Below are positions 1 through 10,965 of a DNA stretch of 34,623 nucleotides, in pieces (the stretch's first letter is position 1; each line of letters starts with the position of its first letter). The position numbers were made by a program, and so were the translations under genes. The notes below the pieces were generated by a model. It ran no database searches. It had not been told where the DNA came from and was given only the letters and a program-made list of their open reading frames with translations. Source of the stretch: Candidatus Intestinimonas merdavium (GTDB lineage Bacteria; Bacillota; Clostridia; Oscillospirales; Oscillospiraceae); assembly GCA_019115785.1 (NCBI GenBank), contig DXCX01000048.1, forward strand, positions 1 to 34,623, read 5' to 3'.

Positions 1-132
1 GCCTCGGTAGATCTGCATGGAGTCGGCCGACACCACCTCGCCATCCAGGATGTGGGCCAGGGCCACCCCCAGGGCTGTCTTGCCCGAGGCCGTGGGTCCG
101 CAGAGGACCAGTAGCTTGTTTCGGTTTTCCAT
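1..132 (-). CDS. miaA: tRNA dimethylallyltransferase MiaA (N-terminal 44 residues, runs off window)
   Basis: MiaA transfers the dimethylallyl group from DMAPP to N6 of A37 in tRNAs that read UNN codons. The 44 visible residues hold the P-loop [10 protein letters not shown] (about residues 12-21) and the family motif [12 protein letters not shown], both diagnostic of MiaA. The ATG at 132 follows GGGAGG at a 6-base spacing. The rest of the gene lies before position 1. It is the last visible gene of the miaB-mutS-CPBP-mutL-miaA run, so both enzymes that act in turn on A37 (MiaA, then MiaB) bracket the mismatch-repair genes. The 40-base gap to mutL suggests cotranscription. Confidence 0.93.
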   Translation of the reverse strand, partial: MENRNKLLVLCGPTASGKTALGVALAHILDGEVVSADSMQIYRG

Positions 133-172
133 GAAAGACCTCCCTGCCGCAACACAGGGCGCTGAGCCGGGC

Positions 173-2140
173 TCAGGCCCGCTTAAAGAGCTTTTCCAGC
201 TGGGCTTTGGTGAGCTCCACCGCCACGGGCCGGCCGTGGGGGCAGTACTTGACCTCCCCAGCCATGACGGCCCGGGCCACCCGCTCCAGCTCGGCGGGGC
301 CGTTCTTCTGCCCCCCTTTGATGGCAGCCTTACAGGCCATGGTGGCCAACAGATGGTCCCGTACCCCATCGGGGTCGGTACGCCGGGCGGAGAGGAGGTC
401 TCCAGCCAGCTCCAGGAGTGTGGTTTCCACCTCGTCGGCGTCCACATAGTCGGGGCACTGGCGGACCAGGATGGCCCCGCCGCCGAAGTCTTCACAGGAG
501 AAGCCAAACCGCTCCAGCTCCTCCAGGTGCTCCAGGAGGGCGGCCCCCTCCTCTGGCGCCGGGGTAAAGACCACCGGGGCCAGCAGCAGCTGGACCATAG
601 GCTGGTACCCCGCCGCCTTGAGCCTGTCAAAGTTTATCCGCTCGTGGGCGGCGTGCTTGTCGATAAAAAAGGCCCGCTCCCCCTGCTCCACCAGGATATA
701 GGTCTGGAAGAGCTCCCCCCGGACCGTCCAGGGCTCCGGCTCCGGTGCAGGTTGAGCCGCGGGTTCCGGCACCCGGGAGGGGGCCTGCGCCGCCGATGGG
801 GCCTGGGTACGGGAGACCGGGGCCTCCTCCGGGGGCACTTCGCGGACGGGGGGCGGCTGGGAGACGGCGGCGCGGACCGGGGCGGGATTCGGCTCCGGCG
901 CGGTGCGGACCGGGGAGGAAAAAACCGGCCTTGCAAAGTCATGGAGGGGAAGGCCGCCGGACTGGCGGACCTCCGTCCGCCGAGAGGCCGCTTCGGCCCC
1001 CGTCCCGGTCCAGGTTCTCTCCCGGGGCCTGGGGGGGACCGCACGGCGGTAGTCGGCTGCCGACATGGTGAGAAAGGTCTGGTTGGGGGTGACGGTGTCG
1101 TGGGCGGCAGGCCTGGCGGGGGCGGCGAGGTCGGCCTGAGGGGGACGGCGCTCCCCGTCCAGGGCCCCCAGCACGGCGTGATAGAGGGCGTCGAAGATCT
1201 TCCGCTCGCTGACGAATTTTACCTCGGTCTTGGCGGGGTGGACATTCACATCCACGCTGTTGAGCCGGGTGGTGAGGTGGAGGACGCAGCCGGGGAACTT
1301 GCCCACCATGCGCTGGTTCTGATAGGCCTGCTCCAGAGCGGCCATGAGGAGCCGGGACTTGATGAAGCGGCCATTGACAAAGAAGTACTGGTAGTTCCGG
1401 GAGCCCCGACAGCAGGCGGGCAGGGAGACAAAGCCCTCCACAGTGACGGCATCCTCTCCAGAGCCCTTCACCGGGAGCATGCCCAGGGCCAGCTCCCGGC
1501 CCAGCACGGCGTAGAGGGCCGACTTGAGCTGGCCGTCCCCTGGAGTGAGGAGCTCCTGTCTGCCGTCCCGGAGGAATTTGAAGGATACTCCGGGCCGGGC
1601 CAGGGCCTCCCGCTGGACGGCGGCGAAGACGGCGGCCCCCTCGGCGGTGTCCTTTTTCATGAACTTGAGTCGGGCGGGGGTGTTGTAGAAGAGATCCCGG
1701 ACCACCATGGTGGTGCCCTGGGGACAGCCTGCCTCCTCCCTGCTGACCACGGCGCCCCCCTCCAGAGTGAGGGCAACCCCCAGGTCGTTCCCGCCGGAGC
1801 GGGTCAGGACCTCCACCCGGGACACGGCGGCAATGGCGTCCAGAGCCTCCCCCCGGAAGCCCAGGGTGCCGATGGCCGCCAGGTCGTGCTCCGTGCGCAC
1901 CTTGCTGGTGGCATGGCGGAGGAAGGCGGTCTCCACATCGGCGGGGGGGATGCCGCAGCCGTTGTCGGCCACCCGGATGTAGGTCATGCCGCCGTGCTGG
2001 ATCTCTACAGTGACCGCTGTGGCACCGGCGTCGATGGCATTTTCCAGCAGCTCCTTTACCACCGAGGCGGGGCGCTCCACCACCTCGCCGGCGGCAATGA
2101 GGTCGGCCACATGGCTGTCCAGAACTTGGATGTGGGGCAT
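173..2140 (-). CDS. mutL: DNA mismatch repair protein MutL
   Basis: MutL couples MutS recognition to downstream repair. The 655-residue protein has the GHKL ATPase motifs [17 protein letters not shown] and GFRGEAL in the N-terminal third, a low-complexity Pro/Ala/Glu linker, and a C-terminal dimerisation domain. The C-terminal domain carries [18 protein letters not shown] and CPHGRP, the metal-binding endonuclease signature of MutL from bacteria lacking MutH. The last acidic position of the DQHA(X)2E(X)4E motif is Asp instead of Glu. The frame is open for 46 more codons upstream, but that stretch is low-complexity and overlaps the CPBP gene. The ATG at 2140 starts the classic [20 protein letters not shown] and has AGGTGA just upstream. 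Confidence 0.97.
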   Translation of the reverse strand: MPHIQVLDSHVADLIAAGEVVERPASVVKELLENAIDAGATAVTVEIQHGGMTYIRVADNGCGIPPADVETAFLRHATSKVRTEHDLAAIGTLGFRGEALDAIAAVSRVEVLTRSGGNDLGVALTLEGGAVVSREEAGCPQGTTMVVRDLFYNTPARLKFMKKDTAEGAAVFAAVQREALARPGVSFKFLRDGRQELLTPGDGQLKSALYAVLGRELALGMLPVKGSGEDAVTVEGFVSLPACCRGSRNYQYFFVNGRFIKSRLLMAALEQAYQNQRMVGKFPGCVLHLTTRLNSVDVNVHPAKTEVKFVSERKIFDALYHAVLGALDGERRPPQADLAAPARPAAHDTVTPNQTFLTMSAADYRRAVPPRPRERTWTGTGAEAASRRTEVRQSGGLPLHDFARPVFSSPVRTAPEPNPAPVRAAVSQPPPVREVPPEEAPVSRTQAPSAAQAPSRVPEPAAQPAPEPEPWTVRGELFQTYILVEQGERAFFIDKHAAHERINFDRLKAAGYQPMVQLLLAPVVFTPAPEEGAALLEHLEELERFGFSCEDFGGGAILVRQCPDYVDADEVETTLLELAGDLLSARRTDPDGVRDHLLATMACKAAIKGGQKNGPAELERVARAVMAGEVKYCPHGRPVAVELTKAQLEKLFKRA

Positions 2141-2174
2141 GGTGTCACCTGCTTTCCGTGGGGAGATGAAGGGA

Positions 2175-2882
2175 TCAGAGGAGGGACAGGCCCAGGACAA
2201 GGCCGTTGAGGGCCATATGGAGGGCGATGGCCGACCAGACGGAGCCGCCCCGGTCATAACACCAGGTGAGGGCGGCACTCATAGGGAGGTAGCGGAGCAG
2301 GAGGAGCAGATAGGCGGGATTTGGCCCCGTGGGGGTCCATACAAAGGGGAGAACGCAGAAGAGGCCGTAGCCCAGGATGGATACGGCGAAGGCCAATCCC
2401 CGGCTGTACGACCGCAGACTCCCGAAGAGGAGGCCCCGGAAGAAAATCTCCTCCAGAATGGGCATGAGGAGGACCAGCACCACCACTGTGGCGGCGGGGG
2501 AGAGATAAAAGGAGTAGGAATAGGAGGCGGGGTTGGGGTCCTCCACCGGCAGGGGGATACAGGAGAAGAGGACATGGAGGGCGCCGCCCCCCACCAGACC
2601 CACCAGAAAGGCGGTGAGGTTTTCGGGCAGGTCGTCCAGAAGAATGTCAAAGCTCTGCCGCAGAAAGCTCCAGAAGAGCAGCAGGGCGGCGCACAGAAGG
2701 AGAAAATAATAGATGAGGCTGAACTCCGGCGCCTGGAGGAAAAAATCGAAGCGCTGGCTCAAGATCATCTGGAGCCAGCCTGTAAACAGGGGAAAAACCA
2801 ACAGGTAGAGGACAAAAAACACCCAGCCCCGATAGAATTCCGACCGAGTAAAACGGGCTTTCCACTGTCGTTTGGGATACAT
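2175..2882 (-). CDS. CPBP family intramembrane metalloprotease (CAAX protease/Abi type)
   Basis: This is a 235-residue polytopic membrane protein. The first hydrophobic segment follows a basic N-terminus (MYPKRQWKARF). The CPBP signature EEIFFRG, with adjacent Glu residues and Arg, lies about two-thirds along, and a later HMALN segment supplies the His and Asn of the last motif. Family members are intramembrane endopeptidases; bacterial substrates are mostly unknown and some members act in bacteriocin immunity or phage defence. It sits between mutS and mutL with 30-35 base gaps and has its own GGAGG ribosome site at an 8-base spacing, so it is probably cotranscribed. Family assignment is firm; a role in repair is not implied. 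Confidence 0.9.
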   Translation of the reverse strand: MYPKRQWKARFTRSEFYRGWVFFVLYLLVFPLFTGWLQMILSQRFDFFLQAPEFSLIYYFLLLCAALLLFWSFLRQSFDILLDDLPENLTAFLVGLVGGGALHVLFSCIPLPVEDPNPASYSYSFYLSPAATVVVLVLLMPILEEIFFRGLLFGSLRSYSRGLAFAVSILGYGLFCVLPFVWTPTGPNPAYLLLLLRYLPMSAALTWCYDRGGSVWSAIALHMALNGLVLGLSLL

Positions 2883-2912
2883 GGGAAGGGCCTCCTTTTG
2901 GGTGTTGTAGCA

Positions 2913-5510
<2,598 letters not shown>

Positions 5511-5542
5511 TTGGATCATTCCTTCTCTCTAAGAATACGGGG

Positions 5543-6958
5543 TCAGGCCAGCTCCCCAAAGAGGGCCCAGGTGGAGGCGTCAGTGATCTTCAGGTCCACA
5601 TACCGGCCCAACAGGGACTCGTCCCCCAAGAAGTGGACCAGCCGTCCCCCGGCGGTGCGGGCGTTTAAATTGTGCCGGGGATCATCACTGAGAACGTCCA
5701 CCAGGCAGCGCATGGTCTTCCCCACATAGGCCGCCTGCTTCTCGGCGGAGATGGCGTTCTGAAGGTCCACCAGGCGCTGAAAGTTGGCCGCCTTCTCCTC
5801 CTTGGACATGGGGTCGGGGAGCCTGGCCGCCGGGGTGCCCTCCCGGGGGGAGTAAATGAAGGTGAAGAGGGCGTCAAAGCGGACCTCCTCCAGCACCCTC
5901 AGGGTGTCCTCAAACTCCTCGGTGGTCTCCCCGGGGAAGCCCACGATGATGTCGCTGGTGAGGACGATGTCGGGAATCCGCTGCCGGAGGGCCTGGATGA
6001 GGTCCAGGTAGTGCTCCCGGGTGTAGCCCCGGTTCATGGCCTTCAGCACCCGGTCATTCCCCGCCTGGAAGGGCAGGTGGAGGTGGGGGGCAACCTTTTC
6101 GCATTGGGCCATCACATCAAAGAGCCGCTCGGAGGCGTCCTTGGGGTGGCTGGTCATAAAGCGGATGAGGAAGTCGCCCTCCACAGCGTTGACCTGCTCC
6201 AGCAGCCAGGCGAAGTCCACCCCGGGCAGCCCCAGGTCCTTGCCGTAGGAGTTGACATTCTGCCCCAGAAGGGTGATGTCCTTGTAGCCCTCGGCGGCCA
6301 GCTGACGCACCTCTGAGAGAATGTCCTCCGGCTTGCGGGAGCGCTCCCGGCCCCGGACATAGGGGACGATACAGTAGGAGCAGAAGTTGTTGCAGCCGTA
6401 CATGATGGAGACCCAGGCCTTCACCTTCCCCTCACGGCGCACGGGGATGCCCTCGGCGATGGAGCCCGGCTCATCGGGGGTGTCGAAGATACGGCCTCTC
6501 CTGGTGTGGATACGCCAAAGGAGCTCGGGGAACCGCCACAGGGCGTGGGGGCCGAAAACTAGGTCCACATGGCGGAAGGATTGCTTGATCTTTTCGGATA
6601 CGTGCTTTTCCTGGGCCATGCAGCCGCACACGCAGATGATCTGGCCGGGGTGCTGGCGCTTGGCGTGGACCAGGGCCCCCAGGTTTCCGAAGACCCGCTG
6701 CTCGGCGTGCTCCCGGATGGCGCAGGTGTTGAGGATAATGACGTCGGCGGCATTTTCATCGGCGGTAAAGCCGTAGCCCATCTCGCTGAGATAGCCACGG
6801 AGGCGCTCTGAGTCGGCCTCATTCTGCTGGCAGCCGTAGGTGTCCACATAGGCCAGAGGCTGGGTGGGCAGGGCGGCGTTCATGGCGTGGATCTGGGCGC
6901 AGAAATCCTTCTGCCGGGCGATCTCCTCCGGGGAGATCCGGGTGGTGTTCTGATTCAC
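5543..6958 (-). CDS. miaB: tRNA-2-methylthio-N6-dimethylallyladenosine synthase MiaB
   Basis: MiaB is the radical-SAM methylthiotransferase that adds a 2-methylthio group to i6A37 of tRNA, following MiaA. The 471-residue protein shows the N-terminal UPF0004 domain (YVDTYGCQQNEADSE and later Cys ligands of the auxiliary cluster), the radical-SAM CX3CX2C motif in MYGCNNFCSYC with the following PYVRGRERSR, and a C-terminal TRAM RNA-binding domain. It starts at a GTG (6958) with GGAGG 7 bases upstream. It is the first gene of the minus-strand operon ending in miaA, and is transcribed away from the racemase-like gene at 7300. Confidence 0.97.
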   Translation of the reverse strand: MNQNTTRISPEEIARQKDFCAQIHAMNAALPTQPLAYVDTYGCQQNEADSERLRGYLSEMGYGFTADENAADVIILNTCAIREHAEQRVFGNLGALVHAKRQHPGQIICVCGCMAQEKHVSEKIKQSFRHVDLVFGPHALWRFPELLWRIHTRRGRIFDTPDEPGSIAEGIPVRREGKVKAWVSIMYGCNNFCSYCIVPYVRGRERSRKPEDILSEVRQLAAEGYKDITLLGQNVNSYGKDLGLPGVDFAWLLEQVNAVEGDFLIRFMTSHPKDASERLFDVMAQCEKVAPHLHLPFQAGNDRVLKAMNRGYTREHYLDLIQALRQRIPDIVLTSDIIVGFPGETTEEFEDTLRVLEEVRFDALFTFIYSPREGTPAARLPDPMSKEEKAANFQRLVDLQNAISAEKQAAYVGKTMRCLVDVLSDDPRHNLNARTAGGRLVHFLGDESLLGRYVDLKITDASTWALFGELA

Positions 6959-7049
6959 AGCGGTTCCTCCAATGGGTTGCGTTTTCCTTTCATTTTAACA
7001 GCTTTTCCCCGGAAATACAAGGTCGGCAGCCGGAGTTTCACAGCTTCCA

Positions 7050-7078
7050 TTCTTAATTGAAATTTGAAAATTTTACAA
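7050..7078 (-). promoter_or_regulatory. Candidate sigma-A promoter for the miaB operon
   Basis: On the minus strand TTGTAA (7078-7073) and TAAGAA (7055-7050) are separated by 17 bases, about 90 bases before the miaB GTG. The match to TTGACA/TATAAT is only moderate, and the AT-rich tract offers other registers. Confidence 0.35.
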
Positions 7079-7203
7079 AAATTAGAATAATTTTGCCGCG
7101 GAAGGGGAGGCCCTGATCCGTATGCTTGCGGCGCCGTGGGCCCCGGCGCCGGGACCCATTCTATATGGCTGGGCGATAGAGGACGAGGGGGGGACCGTTT
7201 TCG

Positions 7204-7232
7204 TTGACGCCTCTGCCGGGGGCTGATATAAT
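7204..7232 (+). promoter_or_regulatory. Sigma-A promoter for the 7300-12770 operon
   Basis: TTGACG (7204-7209) and a perfect TATAAT (7227-7232) are separated by exactly 17 bases, 68 bases before the ATG at 7300. This is one of the best consensus matches in the window and should drive the racemase-like gene and the five genes after it. Confidence 0.85.
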
Positions 7233-7299
7233 GACTGCAAAGCCCCTGTTTGCCCCTTTTTGTGGGGCGGGGCCCCTGGATTAAAGAGAGGCGTGCGCC

Positions 7300-8367
7300 A
7301 TGAAGACACTGGTGATTGAGAGGGAAGCCGTCCGCCGCAACGCGGCGGTCATCAAGGAGAAGGCGGGAAGTGCCGCCATCTATGCCGTCCTTACCGGGGA
7401 TGCCTGCGGCGCTGGGCTGGTGGACCTGGCCAAGCTCCTGCGGGAGGAGGGGATCGGCCGCTTTGCGGTGTCTGAGCCGGAGGAGGCCGCCGCCCTTCGG
7501 AAGGCGGGCCTTGTGGACGAGGAGATCCTCATGCTTCGCTCCACCACCGACCGGGAGGAGCTGGAGGAGCTCATCGACCTCAATGTGGTGTGCACCATTG
7601 GCTCCTACGACACGGGGGTGGCCCTCAACGGTCTGGCCGAGGCCCGGTCCACCGTGGTGGAGGCCCACATTCAGGTGGACACCGGCATGGGCTATGGCGG
7701 CTTTCTGGTCACCGAGCCGGAGAAGGTCCTCTCCATGTACCGCTACCTCCCCAATGTGGCCCTCTCAGGGATCTACACCCAGATCCACGCCGCCGGAAAG
7801 AAGGGACGGGAGGCGGCAGAGCAGCTGGCTCTCTTCCAGCAGGTGGTGGAGGCCGTCCACGCCGCCGGGTTTGAGACGGGCACCGTCCACGCCGCCGGCT
7901 CCAGCACGCTGATGAACTACGAGTTTGCCCGGCTGGACGCGGTGCGGGTGGGCTCCGCCTTCCTGGGCCGGTGCCGCCGCAGCCGGGGGGACGGACTCAC
8001 CACCGTGGGGACCGGGGAGGCCGCCATCGAGGAGGTCCGCTGGCTCCCCAAGGGACATACTGTGGGCAGCAGCGACCTGGTGCGGCTGAAAAAGCCAACC
8101 CGGGTGGCGGTGGTGCCGGTGGGCTATCAGAATGGACTGGGGGTGGAGCGCCCCCGGGAGACCGGCTTGTTCGCCTTTCTGCGGGCCTGGCGGCGGGGCC
8201 GCCGGCGGTGGGTGCGCATCGGAGAGCAGAAGGCCAGGGTCATTGGCCAGGTGGGCGCCATTGAGACCCTGGTGGATGTGACCAACCTCAGGTGCGCCCC
8301 GGGGGACCTGGCGGTCTTCCGGGTGGACCCGCTGTACGCCAAGGGCCTCAAACGGGTATACAGATAA
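7300..8367 (+). CDS. Alanine racemase-fold protein lacking the catalytic Lys and Tyr (probable pseudoenzyme)
   Basis: The 355-residue protein follows the bacterial alanine racemase along its length: the N-terminal strand and helix, the IYAVLTGDACGAG segment (residues 27-39) in place of AVVKANAYGHG, VDTGMG (126-131), HAAGS (197-201), AVRVGSAFLG (214-223) and the C-terminal VAVVPVGYQNG (269-279). By eye alignment the PLP-binding Lys is Thr32, the partner Tyr is Ser257, and the residues usually Tyr and His just after the Lys are Cys36 and Ala38. The Arg that contacts the pyridine nitrogen is kept (Arg216). The Met-Asp of the second half of the active site is also not conserved. The frame is intact, starts with ATG after AGAGAGG, and codon use matches its neighbours, so it is not a decaying pseudogene. 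It leads an operon with dtd. Function unknown: sensor, chaperone or a different PLP-free activity are possible. Confidence 0.8.
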   Translation: MKTLVIEREAVRRNAAVIKEKAGSAAIYAVLTGDACGAGLVDLAKLLREEGIGRFAVSEPEEAAALRKAGLVDEEILMLRSTTDREELEELIDLNVVCTIGSYDTGVALNGLAEARSTVVEAHIQVDTGMGYGGFLVTEPEKVLSMYRYLPNVALSGIYTQIHAAGKKGREAAEQLALFQQVVEAVHAAGFETGTVHAAGSSTLMNYEFARLDAVRVGSAFLGRCRRSRGDGLTTVGTGEAAIEEVRWLPKGHTVGSSDLVRLKKPTRVAVVPVGYQNGLGVERPRETGLFAFLRAWRRGRRRWVRIGEQKARVIGQVGAIETLVDVTNLRCAPGDLAVFRVDPLYAKGLKRVYR

Positions 8368-8388
8368 GGATAAAGGAGCTTTTACGCT

Positions 8389-8832
8389 ATGAGAGCAGTT
8401 GTGACAAGAGTGACCTCCGCCTCGGTGACCATCGACGGGAAGGTCAACGGGGCCATTGGCCGGGGCTTTCTGGTCCTGCTGGGCATTGGGCCCAACGACA
8501 CCCCCGCCCAGGCTGCCAGGCTGGCCGACAAGGTGGTGGGTCTGCGGGTCTTTGAGGATGAGAACGAGAAGATGAACCTCAATCTCTCCGCCGTGAAGGG
8601 AGAGCTGCTGGTGGTGAGCCAGTTCACGCTCTACGCCGACACAAAGTCCCGACGCCCCGGTTTTACCGGTGCCGCCAAGCCGGATCTTGCCATTCCCCTC
8701 TATGAGGAATTCCTGCGTCAGTGCGCTGCTCTGGGCTTCCCGCCCCAGCACGGGGAGTTCGGCGCTGATATGGCGGTGGCCTCGGTGAACGACGGCCCCG
8801 TTACCATCCTGCTGGATACGGATCATATGTGA
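8389..8832 (+). CDS. dtd: D-aminoacyl-tRNA deacylase
   Basis: DTD hydrolyses D-aminoacyl-tRNAs (and glycyl-tRNA-Ala), keeping D-amino acids out of protein. The protein is 147 residues, full length, with the two family motifs: SQFTLYAD (about residues 77-84) and NDGPVTI near the C-terminus, which supplies the cross-subunit Gly-cis-Pro that rejects L-amino acids. AAAGGAGC precedes the ATG by about 10 bases. It follows the racemase-like gene by 21 bases and runs 10 bases before the MBL gene. In many Firmicutes relA precedes dtd; here the racemase-like gene takes that place. Confidence 0.96.
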   Translation: MRAVVTRVTSASVTIDGKVNGAIGRGFLVLLGIGPNDTPAQAARLADKVVGLRVFEDENEKMNLNLSAVKGELLVVSQFTLYADTKSRRPGFTGAAKPDLAIPLYEEFLRQCAALGFPPQHGEFGADMAVASVNDGPVTILLDTDHM

Positions 8833-8842
8833 GGTGTTTGCC

Positions 8843-9454
8843 ATGCTCGTCAAGACCATGCCGGTGGGCCCCATCGGCACCAACTGCTATGTTCTGGCTG
8901 ATGAGAGCCAGAAGCTCTGTGCCGTCGTCGATCCCGGCGGAGACGCCGGCGCCATCCTGGAGATGCTGAAGGAGGACGGCCTTGCCCTGTCCGCCATTCT
9001 CCTCACCCATGCCCATTATGACCACACCGGCGGTGTGGCGGGGCTGGAGGCAGCCTTCCCCAACACCCCTGTCTATGTTCACAAGGGGGATGTGGAGGGG
9101 GTCAATCCCGCCATGTTCCCCCCTCTGCCCAAGGACCAGGTCCGCTATTATGATGAGGGGGACCAGGTTATGGTGGGGAGCATCCCCGTGGACGTGCTCC
9201 ACACCCCGGGCCACTCCAAGGGCTCGGTGGTGCTCAAGGCCGGGGATGTCCTCTTCACTGGGGACACCCTCTTCCGGGGCTCCTGCGGCCGCACCGATCT
9301 GCCCGGTGGCAGCTATGAGCAGATCATGGCCTCTCTGGCAAGATTGGCCGCCCTGCCCGGGGACTATCGGGTCTGCCCCGGCCACGAGGGCCTCTCCACC
9401 CTGGAGAACGAACGGCGTCAGAATTACTATATGCGTGCGGCGGTAGAGGGCTGA
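8843..9454 (+). CDS. MBL-fold metallo-hydrolase (YqgX/GloB-like)
   Basis: This is a 203-residue single-domain metallo-beta-lactamase-fold hydrolase. The metal motif THAHYDHTGG (HxHxDH) is present, as are the later HTPGHSKGS, FTGDTLF and a C-terminal PGHEG His. Length and motifs fit the glyoxalase II-like family, whose members hydrolyse thioesters, but substrate cannot be told. A GTG at 8834 is also in frame, but GAGGTG at 8831-8836 lies 6 bases before the ATG at 8843, so the ATG is chosen. Between dtd and hemZ it keeps a common clostridial gene order. Confidence 0.9.
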   Translation: MLVKTMPVGPIGTNCYVLADESQKLCAVVDPGGDAGAILEMLKEDGLALSAILLTHAHYDHTGGVAGLEAAFPNTPVYVHKGDVEGVNPAMFPPLPKDQVRYYDEGDQVMVGSIPVDVLHTPGHSKGSVVLKAGDVLFTGDTLFRGSCGRTDLPGGSYEQIMASLARLAALPGDYRVCPGHEGLSTLENERRQNYYMRAAVEG

Positions 9455-9492
9455 GTCTCCGGCCGTCATGCGGGAAGAGATCGGATCATACC

Positions 9493-10965
9493 ATGAAGCT
9501 ATATCTCAAAGGACACGATTATAAGTATGCCACAGAGCAAATGCTCCTGATGCTGTTTCCCGGCCAGCGTCCGGAGTATCCGGATACGCCCCCGGAAGCC
9601 GGAGAGGACAGTCTGGCGCTCACCCTCTCCCGGACGAAAGGCCGGGCCACCGGCCACGCTGTGCTCACCTGGGCGGGGCGGCGGTACAGCCGCTTTGCCT
9701 GGGCGGCTGACCCAGGGGAGAAGGACCGGCTGGAGCGGGACCGGGTGCTCCAGCGGGTGCTCAAAAACGCCTTCTACCGGGCGGGGACGGAGGCCCTGGG
9801 CCGGGAGCCTCCTTGGGGAGCCCTCACCGGTGTGCGTCCGGTGAAGATCCCCACCAAGGCCCTCACCAGGGGGCTGACCCTCCGGCAGGCCGACGCCCAG
9901 CTCCGGGACCTCTACCGGGTCTCCCCAGACCGGCGGCGTCTGGCCCTGGACTGCGCCCAGGCCGCCATTGCTGTCCGGGAGAGCCTGAAGCCGGAGGAGC
10001 TCTCCCTCTATGTGGGGGTCCCCTTCTGTCCCACCCGGTGCGCCTACTGCTCCTTTGTCTCCGCCGATGTGGGGAAGACCCTGAACCTGCTGGAGCCCTA
10101 CGCCCAGGCCCTTTGCCGGGAGATTGCCGCCGCCGGGGCCATGCTGGCCCGAGCCGGACGGAAGGTGCGGTCGGTCTACTTTGGGGGCGGCACCCACACC
10201 ACCCTGTCCGCCGGACAGCTCCACCAGGTCATGACTGCCCTGGAGGATCATGTGGATCTTTCCGCCTGCACTGAGTATACCGTGGAGGCGGGACGGCCCG
10301 ACACCATCACGGCGGAGAAGCTCTCCGTTCTCCGGAGCCACGGCTGCGACAGGGTCTCGGTAAATCCACAAAGCATGTCAGAGGCCGTTTTGCGGGCCAT
10401 TGGCCGGGCCCATACCCCGGAGGATATTCTCCAAGCCTGGGCCCTGGTGGCGGAGGCGGGCTTTCCGGTGCGGAACATGGACCTCATCGCCGGGCTTCCC
10501 GCCGACAGTGAAGAGGGGTTTCGTGCTTCCCTGGATGAGGTCATCGCCCTGGGACCGGAGAATATCACCGTCCACACCCTGGCTCTGAAGAAGGGCTCCC
10601 GGCTCATGATGGAGGGCCAGGGCCTTCCCAGCCCGGCCGCGGTGGCCGCTATGCTGGACTATGCCTGGAGCGCCCTCCGAACCGCGGGCTATGTGCCCTA
10701 TTACCTCTACCGGCAAAAGTACATGTCCGGCGGCTTTGAAAACGTGGGCTGGTGCCGTCGGGGCACGGAGAGCCTTTATAACATCTGTATGATGGAGGAG
10801 CTCCACTCTATTTTGTCCCTGGGCTCCGGCGGCGTTACCAAGCTTATCGATACTGGGGCGGGGAGCCTCAAACGGCTTTCCAATCCCAAATTCCCAAAGG
10901 AATATATCCAGCATATCGAAGAAATCATCACCCAAAAGGAGGAGATCGTGTGGCCTATCAGTTAG
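9493..10965 (+). CDS. hemZ: Coproporphyrinogen III oxidase-like radical SAM protein HemZ
   Basis: The 490-residue protein has an N-terminal extension of about 160 residues, then the radical-SAM motif CPTRCAYC preceded by SLYVGVPF, a glycine-rich YFGGGTHTT segment and NMDLIAGLPADS. These are typical of the HemZ/HemW/HemN group; length and gene neighbourhood point to the HemZ branch. HemN enzymes decarboxylate coproporphyrinogen III anaerobically, while HemW relatives act in heme trafficking, so oxidase activity here is not proven. The ribosome site before the ATG at 9493 is weak. The last 16 bases overlap the next gene, indicating translational coupling. Confidence 0.9.
   Translation: MKLYLKGHDYKYATEQMLLMLFPGQRPEYPDTPPEAGEDSLALTLSRTKGRATGHAVLTWAGRRYSRFAWAADPGEKDRLERDRVLQRVLKNAFYRAGTEALGREPPWGALTGVRPVKIPTKALTRGLTLRQADAQLRDLYRVSPDRRRLALDCAQAAIAVRESLKPEELSLYVGVPFCPTRCAYCSFVSADVGKTLNLLEPYAQALCREIAAAGAMLARAGRKVRSVYFGGGTHTTLSAGQLHQVMTALEDHVDLSACTEYTVEAGRPDTITAEKLSVLRSHGCDRVSVNPQSMSEAVLRAIGRAHTPEDILQAWALVAEAGFPVRNMDLIAGLPADSEEGFRASLDEVIALGPENITVHTLALKKGSRLMMEGQGLPSPAAVAAMLDYAWSALRTAGYVPYYLYRQKYMSGGFENVGWCRRGTESLYNICMMEELHSILSLGSGGVTKLIDTGAGSLKRLSNPKFPKEYIQHIEEIITQKEEIVWPIS

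Larger units (their letters stand above)
6959..7299. promoter_or_regulatory. Divergent intergenic region between miaB and the racemase-like gene
   Basis: No coding potential is seen in these 341 bases. The part near 7045-7095 is markedly AT-rich compared with its surroundings and probably carries the miaB promoter. The part at 7200-7232 carries a strong plus-strand promoter. Both are listed separately. Confidence 0.6.

Noticed and set aside
17-2209. Long plus-strand frame opposite mutL (also 1986-4325 and 19174-21573 opposite mutS and murE-argB)
   Set aside because: Gly/His/Pro-rich translations with no recognisable domain, exactly antisense to conserved genes; expected from high GC at third codon positions.
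5511-5519. Upstream ATG (MIQMPAEL) as the mutS start
   Set aside because: It touches the ribosome-binding site; the ATG at 5510 has proper spacing and fits the family N-terminus.
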